DNA of 64,000 nucleotides from Ottowia thiooxydans DSM 14619 (lineage in GTDB: Bacteria; Pseudomonadota; Gammaproteobacteria; Burkholderiales; Burkholderiaceae_C), in contig NZ_AUGX01000015.1 in NCBI RefSeq assembly GCF_000422885.1, forward strand, positions 62,001 through 126,000, read 5' to 3'. Shown here piece by piece: positions 26,864 through 34,770 of the stretch. Made by a program: the position numbers and the translations under genes. The notes beneath the pieces were generated by a model. That model ran no database searches, had not been told where the DNA came from, and saw nothing but the letters and a program-made list of their open reading frames with translations. How positions within the stretch are numbered: the stretch's first letter is position 1; the number at the start of each line of letters is the position of its first letter.

Positions 26864-27928
26864 ATGAACAGACAAACGAACGCGGGCGCTCTGAAGGGCA
26901 GGAAAATCACCGTGCACGACATGACGCTGCGCGATGGCATGCATCCCAAACGCCACCTGATGACGCTGGAGCAGATGACCACCATTGCCCAGGGGCTGGA
27001 TGCCTCCGGCGTGCCGCTGATTGAAGTCACCCATGGCGATGGCCTCGGCGGCAGTTCAGTCAACTACGGATTTCCCGCGCATACCGATGAAGAGTATCTT
27101 GGCGCGGTCATTCCGCTCATGAAGCAAGCCAAGGTGTCGGCGCTGCTACTACCCGGCATAGGCACTGTCGATCATCTGAAGATGGCGCGCGAGCTCGGTG
27201 TGCACACCATTCGCGTAGCCACCCACTGCACCGAGGCCGATGTGAGCGAGCAGCACATCTCCATGGCCCGCAAGATGGATATGGATACCGTCGGCTTCCT
27301 GATGATGAGCCACATGCATACCCCTGAAGGCCTGGTCACTCAGGCCAAGCTGATGGAGAGCTACGGGGCCAACTGTATCTACATCACCGATTCGGCTGGC
27401 CACATGCTGCCGGGAGATACCAAGGAAAAGCTCAGCCGGGTTCGCCAGGCACTTCGGCCTGAAACTGAACTGGGCTTTCATGGTCATCACAACCTCGCGA
27501 TGGGCGTGGCCAACTCGATCGCCGCTATTGAAGCAGGCGCCAACCGCATCGACGCAGCCGCCGCAGGTCTGGGCGCTGGTGCGGGCAACACCCCCATGGA
27601 AATCCTGGTTGCGGTGTGCGATCTCATGGGTATTGAGACCGGGGTGGATGTCTTCGCCATTCAGGATGTGGCGGAAGACCTTGTGGTGCCCATCATGGAT
27701 TTCCCCATTCGCTGTGATCGCGATGCGCTCACGCTGGGCTATGCAGGCGTCTACGGATCGTTCCTGCTGTTTGCCAAGCGCGCGGAGAAGAAGTACGGCG
27801 TGCCGGCGCGCGAGATCCTGGTGGAGATGGGCCGCCGCGGCATGGTTGGTGGACAGGAAGACATGATCGAAGACACGGCACTCACCCTGGCCAAAGCACG
27901 CGAAACTGCAGCGCGCAAGGCTGCCTGA
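26864..27928 (+). CDS. dmpG: 4-hydroxy-2-oxovalerate aldolase
   Basis: 354-residue metal-dependent class II aldolase that splits 4-hydroxy-2-oxovalerate into pyruvate and acetaldehyde, which is passed to DmpF. TIM-barrel motifs: [14 protein letters not shown] with the metal-binding Asp, [11 protein letters not shown], and the HxH metal site in [20 protein letters not shown] precedes the ATG at 26864; the frame is open further upstream into dmpF but that would overlap the coding sequence. The following gene starts 16 bp later with GGAGACG as its ribosome site. Confidence 0.96.
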   Translation: MNRQTNAGALKGRKITVHDMTLRDGMHPKRHLMTLEQMTTIAQGLDASGVPLIEVTHGDGLGGSSVNYGFPAHTDEEYLGAVIPLMKQAKVSALLLPGIGTVDHLKMARELGVHTIRVATHCTEADVSEQHISMARKMDMDTVGFLMMSHMHTPEGLVTQAKLMESYGANCIYITDSAGHMLPGDTKEKLSRVRQALRPETELGFHGHHNLAMGVANSIAAIEAGANRIDAAAAGLGAGAGNTPMEILVAVCDLMGIETGVDVFAIQDVAEDLVVPIMDFPIRCDRDALTLGYAGVYGSFLLFAKRAEKKYGVPAREILVEMGRRGMVGGQEDMIEDTALTLAKARETAARKAA

Positions 27929-27944
27929 CTGGAGACGAACGAAC

Positions 27945-28733
27945 ATGGCACTTGATAAGCAAACTCTCGACCAACTGGCACTTCATCTGGAAAATTGCCA
28001 GTTGGAACGCAAAGACACACTGAAGGTGACCGACACCCACCCGGACATGGACTGGGATGACGCCTACGCTATTCAAGACCGTATCCTGGCCGCCAAGCTT
28101 GCACGCGGCGCTCGCATGGCGGGTTACAAAGCGGGCCTGACTTCACACGCCAAAATGAAGCAGATGGGTGTGACCGACCCCGTGTTCGGCTTCCTCGTCG
28201 ATGACTACATCGTGGCCGAAGGTGCTGAGATCAAAGTCAGCGAGTTGATTCACCCCAAGGTCGAACCCGAAATCTGTTTTGTGACCAAGGCGGAGCTGAA
28301 AGGCCCTGGTTGCAGCATCGCCAACGTGCTCGCCGCGAGCGACATCGTCCTGCCTGGGATCGAGATCATCGACAGCCGCTATCGCGACTTCAAGTTCGAT
28401 TTGAAGAGCGTGGTGGCAGACAACACATCCGCTTCACGTTTCGTCGTGGGTGGCCATGCCGTAGATGCGCGCAGTGTGGATTTGCGTACCACCGGGATCG
28501 TGCTGGAAAAGAATGGCGAAGTGGTGGCGCTTGGCGCCGGAGCTGCCGTGCTGGGTCATCCGGCTGCCGCAGTGGCCATGCTGGTCAATCACCTGGGCCG
28601 GCGCGGCAAGAGCCTGCCGGCGGGAAGCTTGGTGCTCTCTGGCGGGATCACCGAGGCGGTATCAGTCAAGGCCGGCGACAACGTCACGCTGCGGGTGCAA
28701 GGCATGGGCAGCGTTTCAACACGATTCGTTTGA
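27945..28733 (+). CDS. dmpH: 4-oxalocrotonate decarboxylase
   Basis: 262-residue member of the hydratase/decarboxylase family, paralogous to the dmpE product at 25104. It decarboxylates 2-oxo-3-hexenedioate to 2-hydroxypenta-2,4-dienoate. Features: MAGYKAGLTSHAKMKQMGV, DPVFGFLVDDYIV, HPKVEPEICFVTKAELKGPG and GIEIIDSRYRDFKFDLKS. Last gene of the dmp-like block; no tautomerase (dmpI), ring-cleavage dioxygenase, hydrolase or 2-aminomuconate deaminase gene is present. Confidence 0.93.
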   Translation: MALDKQTLDQLALHLENCQLERKDTLKVTDTHPDMDWDDAYAIQDRILAAKLARGARMAGYKAGLTSHAKMKQMGVTDPVFGFLVDDYIVAEGAEIKVSELIHPKVEPEICFVTKAELKGPGCSIANVLAASDIVLPGIEIIDSRYRDFKFDLKSVVADNTSASRFVVGGHAVDARSVDLRTTGIVLEKNGEVVALGAGAAVLGHPAAAVAMLVNHLGRRGKSLPAGSLVLSGGITEAVSVKAGDNVTLRVQGMGSVSTRFV

Positions 28734-28974
28734 TTCAGGAGCGGTCGTGCTTCAGTACGAGGCTTCCCCGTAGTCTTTCCAAACCCTAGGGTCACGCAAG
28801 ATTTTTCCAGCGTTGTCATAGGGAACCCTGCTGGCTTTAACTCGCTTTCCCCTTAAGCGGGAGGGCGTTGGCGCGCGGGTGTGCGCCCACGGCTCAGTGC
28901 CCGGCGTCCGGAAGCCGTGCTCACTCGAAATTGGCTCTTAGTTCACTCAAAACTCATTTTTATCAGGAGACCTC

Positions 28975-29958
28975 ATGAAACGACGCCATCTGATCGCCGC
29001 CGCAGCGGCAGTAGCAAGTACCGGTACTCTGCCCACCCTGGCATGGGGACAAGCGGCGTACCCTGCCAAGCCGGTGAAACTGATCGTCCCATTTCCGCCC
29101 GGCGGCCCCACCGACATCATGGGCCGCACGGCTGCCAAGGCTATGGGTGACAAACTGGGCCAGCAATTCGTGGTTGAAAACAAAGCCGGCGCCGGTGGCA
29201 ACATTGGCACGGATGCGGTCGCCAAGGCTGCGGCAGATGGCTACACCATTGCCCTGGCCGCCATCAGCAGCCTGGCGATAGGTCCGCACCTGTACAGCAA
29301 GTTTCCTTTTAACGTCGAGAAGGATCTGGCGCCGATTTCTCTTGTGGGCACCACGCCTTGCGTTGTTGTGATCAATCCTTCGGCACCGTTCAGTGATTTG
29401 AAGGGCTTGGTGGCGTACGCAAAAGCCAATCCAGGCAAACTGCAATACGCCGTTTCCGGCATTGGCACCAGCAACCACCTGGCCGCCGAATTGCTGCAGT
29501 CAGTGGCCGGTATTCAGCTCACCAGTATTCCCTACAAAGGCTCCAGCCAGATCATTCCTGATTTGCTGTCCGGAGTGATTCAACTCAGTATGGAAAGCTC
29601 GCTGGCGACCACCTTGCAGCACATCAAGGCTGGAAAGTTGAAAGCTCTTGCCGTGACGTCTGCCAAACGCTCCAAGGCCTTGCCGGATGTGCCCACCGTG
29701 GCGGAGTCAGGCTTTCCTGGGTTCGAGGTGGAGACTTGGTTTGGTCTGGTGGCGCCTGCCGCGACACCGCCAGCTGTCGTGCAAAAGCTTCACGATGCCT
29801 GGGCGGAGGGTGCCAAGACAGGCGAAGCCCAATCCGCCTTCGATAATATTTCGGGAAATCTGCGCGTGAACTCCCCGCAGGAGTTTGCCGCCTTCATCAA
29901 GGCTGAGAACAAGCGCTGGGGGGATCTGATCCAGAAGCTGGCTATCAAGGCAGAGTAG
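28975..29958 (+). CDS. Bug-family tripartite tricarboxylate transporter substrate-binding protein
   Basis: 327-residue periplasmic receptor. The signal peptide MKRRHLIAAAAAVASTGTL is Tat-like in having paired basic residues, with cleavage probably after LAWGQA. The mature part has YPAKPVKLIVPFPPGGPTD, VENKAGAGGNIGTDAVAKA and IPYKGSSQIIPDLLSGVIQ, standard for Bug/TctC. It follows the decarboxylase by 241 bp with no gene in between, and AGGAGA precedes the ATG. A membrane partner is missing. It may scavenge an aromatic acid or dicarboxylate used by the neighbouring pathways (inference). Confidence 0.93.
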   Translation: MKRRHLIAAAAAVASTGTLPTLAWGQAAYPAKPVKLIVPFPPGGPTDIMGRTAAKAMGDKLGQQFVVENKAGAGGNIGTDAVAKAAADGYTIALAAISSLAIGPHLYSKFPFNVEKDLAPISLVGTTPCVVVINPSAPFSDLKGLVAYAKANPGKLQYAVSGIGTSNHLAAELLQSVAGIQLTSIPYKGSSQIIPDLLSGVIQLSMESSLATTLQHIKAGKLKALAVTSAKRSKALPDVPTVAESGFPGFEVETWFGLVAPAATPPAVVQKLHDAWAEGAKTGEAQSAFDNISGNLRVNSPQEFAAFIKAENKRWGDLIQKLAIKAE

Positions 29959-30080
29959 AAGGCGGACTGAAGACGGCGCACCCCCTGCCGGCTGGTTCAG
30001 GGTAGGTGCAGCCAGCATCTCCATGGTGTGGTGAAAATTTATCAGGCCCTGGCTGATGCGCTGACCTCACCCTGCAGGGA

Positions 30081-30109
30081 TTGGAGTGCGGCTTGATCAT
30101 CGATATACT
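30081..30109 (+). promoter_or_regulatory. Candidate promoter for a leaderless small transcript
   Basis: TTGGAG at 30081-30086 and TATACT at 30104-30109 are separated by 17 bp. The predicted transcription start, about 7 nt after the -10 box, falls on or next to the ATG at 30117. The -35 box is poor (3 of 6 consensus bases), so this is tentative. Confidence 0.35.
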
Positions 30110-30116
30110 CCGGGAC

Positions 30117-30245
30117 ATGGTTCGCTCTCTGCCTCGCCAATTCGCTCTCAACGCCTTCGTCGCTTCTTGCACGATGGTGGTTCTCGAGCGCGCATCGGCG
30201 CCAGTCAGTGCGAAGTCCAAAGCCAAGAAACAGTCGCTCATCTGA
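30117..30245 (+). CDS. Candidate 42-residue small protein (possibly leaderless)
   Basis: A 42-codon ORF too short for usual gene finders. The product starts MVRSLPRQFALNAFVASC, has a moderately hydrophobic central stretch, and ends in a basic tail AKSKAKKQSLI. There is no ribosome site, but a TATACT box ends 7 nt before the ATG, which would give a leaderless mRNA. Ten bases after the stop is a perfect 12-bp stem-loop. The 420-bp gap between the Bug gene and the dapA-like gene holds nothing else convincing. It could instead be a small non-coding RNA, or no gene at all. Confidence 0.38.
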   Translation: MVRSLPRQFALNAFVASCTMVVLERASAPVSAKSKAKKQSLI

Positions 30246-30254
30246 CCGGAGCCA

Positions 30255-30284
30255 GCTGTTCCGTCGGATGAGCGACGGAACAGC
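30255..30284. terminator. Perfect 12-bp stem-loop upstream of the dapA-like gene
   Basis: GCTGTTCCGTCG (30255-30266), loop GATGAG, then CGACGGAACAGC (30273-30284). Perfect pairing, but the T-run is 24 nt further on (30309-30314), so it is a terminator-like or RNA-stabilising hairpin rather than a textbook intrinsic terminator. It may end the small transcript starting near 30117 or act in the leader of the next gene. Confidence 0.55.
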
Positions 30285-30378
30285 AGGCCGGTGGCATCTC
30301 CCTCCCATTTTTTCCCGGCTCGCTTGTCTAGCGCGCCTCTGAACGGACTTTTTAGTCGGTCGAGTTCAAGGGAAAAAC

Positions 30379-31233
30379 ATGTCTCATTTTTCAGGTATCT
30401 GGATTCCACTCGTGACGCCGTTCAACGCGGGCAGCGTCGATTTCATCGCGCTCGATGCGCTGGTCCGGCGCTACGCACGCACCGGTATTTCCGGGTTTGT
30501 GGCCCTGGGCACAACGGGCGAGCCCGCTGCACTGGATGACCGCGAGCAAGACGCTGTGCTCGCCACCGTGCTCTCAGCAGCAGGCGGCCTGCCGGTCGCG
30601 GTGGGCGTGAGCGGCAACCATACTGCACAGGTCTGTGACCGTGTGGCTGCACTCAATGCCCGGCCCATTGCCGGGGTACTGGTCAGTGCGCCGTACTACA
30701 TCAAGCCATCGCAAGCAGGCATCATCGGCCACTTCACGGCAATCGCGGACGCGAGCCAGGCTCCCGTGATCCTCTACGATATTCCGGCACGTACTGGAGT
30801 GGAGCTTGAATTGCAGACACTCCTGGAGCTCGCGGCGCATGAGCGAATCACAGCCATTAAAGACTGTGGAGGCGCACCTGAAAAGACACGGTCTCTCATT
30901 CTCGATGGGCGCCTCGAAGTGCTCTGCGGCGAAGACCTCGATCTATTCAATGTGCTTTGCGAGGGCGGCAGCGGAGCGATCGCGGCATCGGCGCACCTTT
31001 TTCCTGAGCGGTTCGTTGCGCTGGCGTGCTTGCTGCGGGAGGGGAAGCTCACTGAAGCGCGTCCGATCTGGCATGCCTTGGTTCCGGTCATACAGGCCAC
31101 TTTTGCAGAACCTAATCCCGGGCCGTTGAAGGCTGCACTTGCTCAACTGGGGAGCATGCGCAATGAACTGCGCGCGCCGATGACACCAGTCAGCAGGGAG
31201 CTGGAGATTGAACTTCAAAAATTGACTGCGTAG
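30379..31233 (+). CDS. Dihydrodipicolinate synthase / N-acetylneuraminate lyase family protein
   Basis: 284-residue class I aldolase of the DapA family. It has GTTGEPAAL near the start of the barrel, the Tyr of YDIPARTG, and the Schiff-base Lys in ITAIKDCGGAPEKTR. DapA condenses pyruvate with aspartate semialdehyde in lysine synthesis. However, it stands alone here, not with other lysine genes, and the family includes many lyases of other 2-oxo acids, so a catabolic role on a pyruvate-forming substrate is possible. Start: ATG at 30379 preceded by AAGGGAAAA. Confidence 0.85.
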   Translation: MSHFSGIWIPLVTPFNAGSVDFIALDALVRRYARTGISGFVALGTTGEPAALDDREQDAVLATVLSAAGGLPVAVGVSGNHTAQVCDRVAALNARPIAGVLVSAPYYIKPSQAGIIGHFTAIADASQAPVILYDIPARTGVELELQTLLELAAHERITAIKDCGGAPEKTRSLILDGRLEVLCGEDLDLFNVLCEGGSGAIAASAHLFPERFVALACLLREGKLTEARPIWHALVPVIQATFAEPNPGPLKAALAQLGSMRNELRAPMTPVSRELEIELQKLTA

Positions 31234-31287
31234 ACGAAGCCGTTATAAGCGGCTCCCATTGAGACTTTATAGATAATGACCAATACC

Positions 31288-31347
31288 CGTTCGGGCCTGT
31301 CGAAGCCTTGCGCGGCGCTTCGACGCTTCGACTGCTCAGGATAGGCT
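31288..31347. repeat. GC-rich intergenic repeat between dapA-like gene and slyX
   Basis: Contains CCCGTTCGGG followed by CCTGTCGAAGCC and a CTTCGACTGCTCAGG segment. This resembles the CGTTCGGGCTGAGCCTGTCGAAG-type repeat common in betaproteobacterial intergenic regions. It lies between converging genes. The rest of this 171-bp gap shows nothing. Confidence 0.5.
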
Positions 31348-31404
31348 AGGCTCAACGTGACCGGGCTAGGTCGATTGTCACGATTGACGAAAACGTCAGT
31401 AGGC

Positions 31405-31623
31405 TCAATAGTGCGGTGGTCTCTCGTCGAGTGCGTTGGTGGAGGTTTGTGAGCCACCTTCGGGCACCCGTCTGCGCAAGTCATCCAGCTCGATCAAGAG
31501 GCGATCAATCTGTTGCTGTTGCCGGTAGATGGTCAGATTGAGCTGGTCGAGCAAGTCTTCGCCATAGCTGGCCTTGATTTCCAGTGCGGTCAGTCGGTCG
31601 TTGGTGTCGTCAGAAGTTGGCAT
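31405..31623 (-). CDS. slyX: SlyX family protein
   Basis: 72-residue coiled-coil protein. It starts MPTSDDTNDRLTALEIKASY, runs through a heptad-rich helix with EDLLDQLNLTIYRQQQQIDRL, and ends with a short PPHY-type tail typical of SlyX. The frame is open much further upstream, but the SlyX length and the ATG at 31623 fix the start. Function is unknown; in enterobacteria slyX sits beside the FKBP-type isomerase SlyD. Here it follows the Zur-like gene on the same strand. Confidence 0.87.
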   Translation of the reverse strand: MPTSDDTNDRLTALEIKASYGEDLLDQLNLTIYRQQQQIDRLLIELDDLRRRVPEGGSQTSTNALDERPPHY

Positions 31624-31747
31624 GGGGTGATCATAGTGCGCCACTCTGCAAGACTGGCTCTGGGGCAGTTTCCTTGCGAGCTTGCCCAATTGAGCCGCGT
31701 GCGAGGCGTGCCACACACACCTCATCACGCGTCGCGGGAGTCCGTAA

Positions 31748-32215
31748 TTACGCAGTGCCGTGCAGGCCGCCCGGCGCTTCCGATGAGTTGGGTTTGAGGC
31801 TGCAATCACTGCAGATGCCGTGCATTTCCACTGCAGCCGTGTTCAATTTGAAAGAATTCTCGCGGGACCAGCTTTTCAAGCGCCGATCGATTGCTGTGTC
31901 CGAGAACTCGTCCACGTGTCCGCATTGGTCGCAGATGGCAAAGACAACCAGGTGGGTCCCATGTCCGTGTCCATGATCGTGCGGGTGCGCACATGCCACG
32001 AAAGAGTTCAGGCTTTCCACCCGATGCACGAGGCCGTACTCCATCAACTTGTCCAGCGCGCGGTAGACCTGTTGCGGTGCACGCAGCCCTTCACCCCGCA
32101 GCTGGTCCAACAGTGCGTACGCACTGGATGGCGTTTCTTCGCGCGCAAGCGCATCCAGCACCAGTGACTGATGCTTGGTCAGCTCATGAGCTTGGGACTT
32201 GGCTGGTTCCGGCAT
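31748..32215 (-). CDS. zur: Fur-family regulator, probably zinc-sensing Zur
   Basis: 155-residue Fur-fold repressor. N-terminal winged helix: ELTKHQSLVLDALAREETPSSAYALLDQL and QQVYRALDKLMEYGLVHRV. A His-rich loop HPHDHGHGHGTH is followed by the dimerisation domain with zinc cysteines in ICDQCGHVDE and HGICSDCSL. The CxxC pairs and spacing fit Zur better than Fur. A degenerate palindrome lies 28-47 bp before its ATG (32243-32262) and may be an autoregulatory site. It is next to iron-uptake genes rather than the usual znuCB. Confidence 0.85.
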   Translation of the reverse strand: MPEPAKSQAHELTKHQSLVLDALAREETPSSAYALLDQLRGEGLRAPQQVYRALDKLMEYGLVHRVESLNSFVACAHPHDHGHGHGTHLVVFAICDQCGHVDEFSDTAIDRRLKSWSRENSFKLNTAAVEMHGICSDCSLKPNSSEAPGGLHGTA

Positions 32216-32472
32216 GGTTAAGCTAAGAGCGGTAGCTGTCAGGTTGTATGTGATGTAGTAACCGCTGAAGTTTAGCGTGTCTGCTCTGAGGCGGGGGGAG
32301 GACGAAAAAAATGAGCCTCGCTGGCAAGCACTAGGGTGCCGGCTGGCAGGCTCTTCAATGGCGCCAGACGGGCGCCTCCCACGATGAAAGAAACAAAGCG
32401 AATAGACCGCTGGACTGGGATAAAGCGTACAGGGCCGCTTTATGAGCCGGGCGCTTGCCGCATGCCGGCTTG

Positions 32473-32673
32473 TTACTTGGTCAGGATCAGTTTGCCCAGC
32501 TTGGTGGCCTGCAACCGATAGACCGATCCGTTGTGAGTGATCTCTATCGTTTTGCGGCCTTGAAGCAGGTGATTGCTAGGTAGTGGAGAGGGGGAAACCG
32601 CCGGCTCGGCTGCTGCCGCCACTTTCCCAGATTGGGAGGGATGCGGCTGGGGCATGTCCGAGGCGCTTGGCAT
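32473..32673 (-). CDS. hemP: Hemin uptake protein HemP
   Basis: 66-residue small protein with the HemP core at its C-terminus: LLQGRKTIEITHNGSVYRL and the terminal GKLILTK. The N-terminal ~35 residues are low-complexity (Pro, Ala, Ser). HemP proteins accompany haem uptake genes and are iron-regulated; in some betaproteobacteria HemP acts as an activator of the haem receptor gene. It is last in the tonB-exbB-exbD-hemP string, 15 bp after exbD. Confidence 0.87.
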   Translation of the reverse strand: MPSASDMPQPHPSQSGKVAAAAEPAVSPSPLPSNHLLQGRKTIEITHNGSVYRLQATKLGKLILTK

Positions 32674-32688
32674 GATGGGTAATCCCGT

Positions 32689-33099
32689 TCAGCGTTTGGG
32701 TTCAGTGATAAAACCGATTTTCTTCAAGCCTGCCTGCTGTGCCGCCGCCATGGCCATGGCCACGCGCTCGTAGCGAACTTCCTTGTCACCACGAATGTGC
32801 AGTTCTGGTTGGGGCTCCTTCGCGGATTCGGCGGTCAGGCGTGCGGGCAGTGCATCGTCTGAAATCTTTTCCTCTCCCAGGAAATAGCTACCATCGGCTT
32901 GCACGGAAAGATTCAGCGTCTCGGGCTTGATCAATTCTTTCTCGTTCGAGACGTTAGGCAATTCCACATTCACGGCGTGTTTCATAACAGGCACGGTGAT
33001 GATGAAGACGATCAGCAGCACCAGCATCACGTCGATGAACGGGACCATATTGATCTCGCTCATCACCTCGTCGGTATCGTCGGCGATAAATCCGGCCAT
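32689..33099 (-). CDS. exbD: Biopolymer transport protein ExbD
   Basis: 136-residue inner-membrane protein with a single N-terminal TM helix containing the essential Asp (Asp23 in MVPFIDVMLVLLIVF) and a periplasmic domain ending in KKIGFITEPKR. With ExbB it uses the proton gradient to energise TonB. It lies 21 bp after exbB. Length is normal (E. coli 141). Confidence 0.95.
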   Translation of the reverse strand: MAGFIADDTDEVMSEINMVPFIDVMLVLLIVFIITVPVMKHAVNVELPNVSNEKELIKPETLNLSVQADGSYFLGEEKISDDALPARLTAESAKEPQPELHIRGDKEVRYERVAMAMAAAQQAGLKKIGFITEPKR

Positions 33100-33120
33100 T
33101 ATCTAGCTCCTCGACTCATC

Positions 33121-33837
33121 TTATGCCTTCTTCATCGGCACTACGCGGCTATCTGCAGGACCAGCAATGACGCGGGCACCCGTGACGTAGTAGCTATGAA
33201 GATCGTGCGCAAAGCGACCAAGCTTGGCCAGAATGTGCTTGTTGCCACGCACGAGTGCGTTGTAGCCCAGCACGGCAGGAATAGCGACTGCCAGGCCCAT
33301 CGCGGTCATGATCAGTGCTTCGCCGATGGGGCCGGCCACTTTATCGATGGTGGCTTGACCGGCGGCACCGATGCTCATCAGGGCGTGATAAATACCCCAC
33401 ACGGTGCCAAACAGACCTACGAACGGAGCAGTGGAGCCCACAGACGCCAAAATAGCCAAACCGGCTTGCAGTCTGCCGGTGGTGTTATCGATGCTGTTGC
33501 GCAGGGCGCGCGAGATCCAATCGCTCACATCCAGCGAATCGTGCAATTGGGCTTGCGTAGCGCGGTGGTGGGCAGCTGCTTCGCGGCCTTCAATGGCCAG
33601 CTCACGGAAAGGGTTGCTGTCTGACGTACCAAGCTTGTTCAAGCCTTCTGCCATGTCCGTGGAATGCCAGAAGCCTTCCACTTTCGCGGCCAGGCTCTTG
33701 GCGCGTATGACATCCAGCGCCTTGATGAGGATCACAACCCAGGACGCGAGCGACATGCCAATCAACGCGATGAACACCGTGCGAGTGACCCAGTCACCCT
33801 GGGACCACACGTGATAAAGACCAAACTGAGAATCCAT
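33121..33837 (-). CDS. exbB: Biopolymer transport protein ExbB
   Basis: 238-residue member of the MotA/TolQ/ExbB family. Three hydrophobic segments occur at about residues 18-38, 125-150 and 165-190, with the conserved VGLFGTVWGIYHALMSIG and GPIGEALIMTAMGLAVAIPAV. It forms the proton channel with ExbD. The ATG is only 2 bp after the tonB stop, so the genes are translationally linked. Confidence 0.95.
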   Translation of the reverse strand: MDSQFGLYHVWSQGDWVTRTVFIALIGMSLASWVVILIKALDVIRAKSLAAKVEGFWHSTDMAEGLNKLGTSDSNPFRELAIEGREAAAHHRATQAQLHDSLDVSDWISRALRNSIDNTTGRLQAGLAILASVGSTAPFVGLFGTVWGIYHALMSIGAAGQATIDKVAGPIGEALIMTAMGLAVAIPAVLGYNALVRGNKHILAKLGRFAHDLHSYYVTGARVIAGPADSRVVPMKKA

Positions 33838-33839
33838 GC

Positions 33840-34577
33840 TTACTCCAGAACGAAATTAAGAGGTACGTTGAACCACATCGCCTCCGCCACGCCATCGCGG
33901 GTGCCAGGCTTATAGCGCCAACGGTCGCGCGCGGTTTCCAAAGCGACTTGATCGAGCCGCTCAAAACCACTGGAACGCTGAATTCGAGCTTCCTGTGCGC
34001 GCCCGTCAGGGCCGATCAACACCCGTACGACAACCCGACCACTTTCGCCCAGACGGCGGCTCATGGCAGGGTAGGGCGGAGCTGCGTTGTTCAAATAGTC
34101 CGCAGTGCTCGACGGTTGCACCATTTTCGGTGGTGCGGGTGGGGCGGGCGGTGCAGGGGGAGCTGGTGGCGCCGGTGCCGGTTGAGGCGCAGGAACCGGC
34201 GCCGGCGCCGGCGCAGTGACGACAGGCGCGTTATCTACCGCAGGGGCTGGTGAGTTGATCGCCAGTGGTTGTGGCGCAGGCGCAGGGCGTGGCCGTTCAA
34301 CCGGTTGGGGGCGCGGTTTGGGAGGTGTAGGAACCGGCGGGGTGGGCGCCGGCGGTGGTGGTACGGGCGGGCGTTCCGGCGCAGGTGGTGCGGGAGTGAT
34401 GAATTCGGCCAGTATTTCAGCCGGAACCACCACTTCTACCGCGCGCCGTAACAAGCCGCTTTGAAGTGCCCACAATCCCAAACCGTGAAATAGCAGTACG
34501 CCGCCAACAATGACCGTATTGCGGCTCAGGCGGAGTGTGCGTGTCTGTTGAGGGGACAAGGAAGAAGAGTTGGACAT
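33840..34577 (-). CDS. tonB: Energy transducer TonB
   Basis: 245 residues. A short cytoplasmic N-terminus is followed by one TM helix (about residues 20-40), a long Pro/Ala/Val-rich periplasmic spacer (~50-160), and the TonB C-terminal domain with PPYPAMSRRLGESGRVVVRV and the final WFNVPLNFVLE. It transmits energy from ExbBD to outer-membrane receptors such as the one at 37085-39370. The open frame extends upstream to 34703, but the TM position and ATG at 34577 fix the start. It heads tonB-exbB-exbD-hemP. Confidence 0.94.
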   Translation of the reverse strand: MSNSSSLSPQQTRTLRLSRNTVIVGGVLLFHGLGLWALQSGLLRRAVEVVVPAEILAEFITPAPPAPERPPVPPPPAPTPPVPTPPKPRPQPVERPRPAPAPQPLAINSPAPAVDNAPVVTAPAPAPVPAPQPAPAPPAPPAPPAPPAPPKMVQPSSTADYLNNAAPPYPAMSRRLGESGRVVVRVLIGPDGRAQEARIQRSSGFERLDQVALETARDRWRYKPGTRDGVAEAMWFNVPLNFVLE

Positions 34578-34674
34578 CGTAATCGCGGCGGCCAGCGGAA
34601 CCCTTGCGGCTGCATGACCATACAGGACGAAATGAAAAAAAGGCCGCGGTTTGCGTTTCAATAAGGAGAGATTT

Positions 34675-34755
34675 TTAGCGCCGCAGTACCCACAGCAGCG
34701 CACCGATCACCAGGATCAAGCTACCGCCGAAAGCCAGAAGAGCTCCACCGTTCAT
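34675..34755 (-). CDS. Candidate 26-residue single-pass membrane peptide
   Basis: Short ORF lying 15 bp after bfd and 97 bp before tonB on the same strand. The product begins MNGGALLAFGG, continues with one strongly hydrophobic segment, and ends WVLRR, so it would be a TM peptide with a positively charged end. No clear Shine-Dalgarno is seen (GGTACCAGCAG before the ATG); translation could be coupled to bfd. I do not recognise it. The coherent TM composition argues for coding, the tiny size against certainty. Confidence 0.45.
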   Translation of the reverse strand: MNGGALLAFGGSLILVIGALLWVLRR

Positions 34756-34770
34756 CTGCTGGTACCCAGG

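Noticed and set aside
25906-27063. 385-codon minus-strand open frame opposite dmpF/dmpG
   Set aside because: Antisense shadow of well-supported genes; no domain or start signal.
30042-30308. 88-codon minus-strand frame in the gap before the DapA-like gene
   Set aside because: Spans the strong hairpin and lacks a start signal; the plus-strand 42-codon frame is a better candidate but also tentative.
31405-31809. 134-codon version of the SlyX reading frame
   Set aside because: The extra N-terminal 62 codons overlap the Zur-like gene and are unlike SlyX; start set at 31623.
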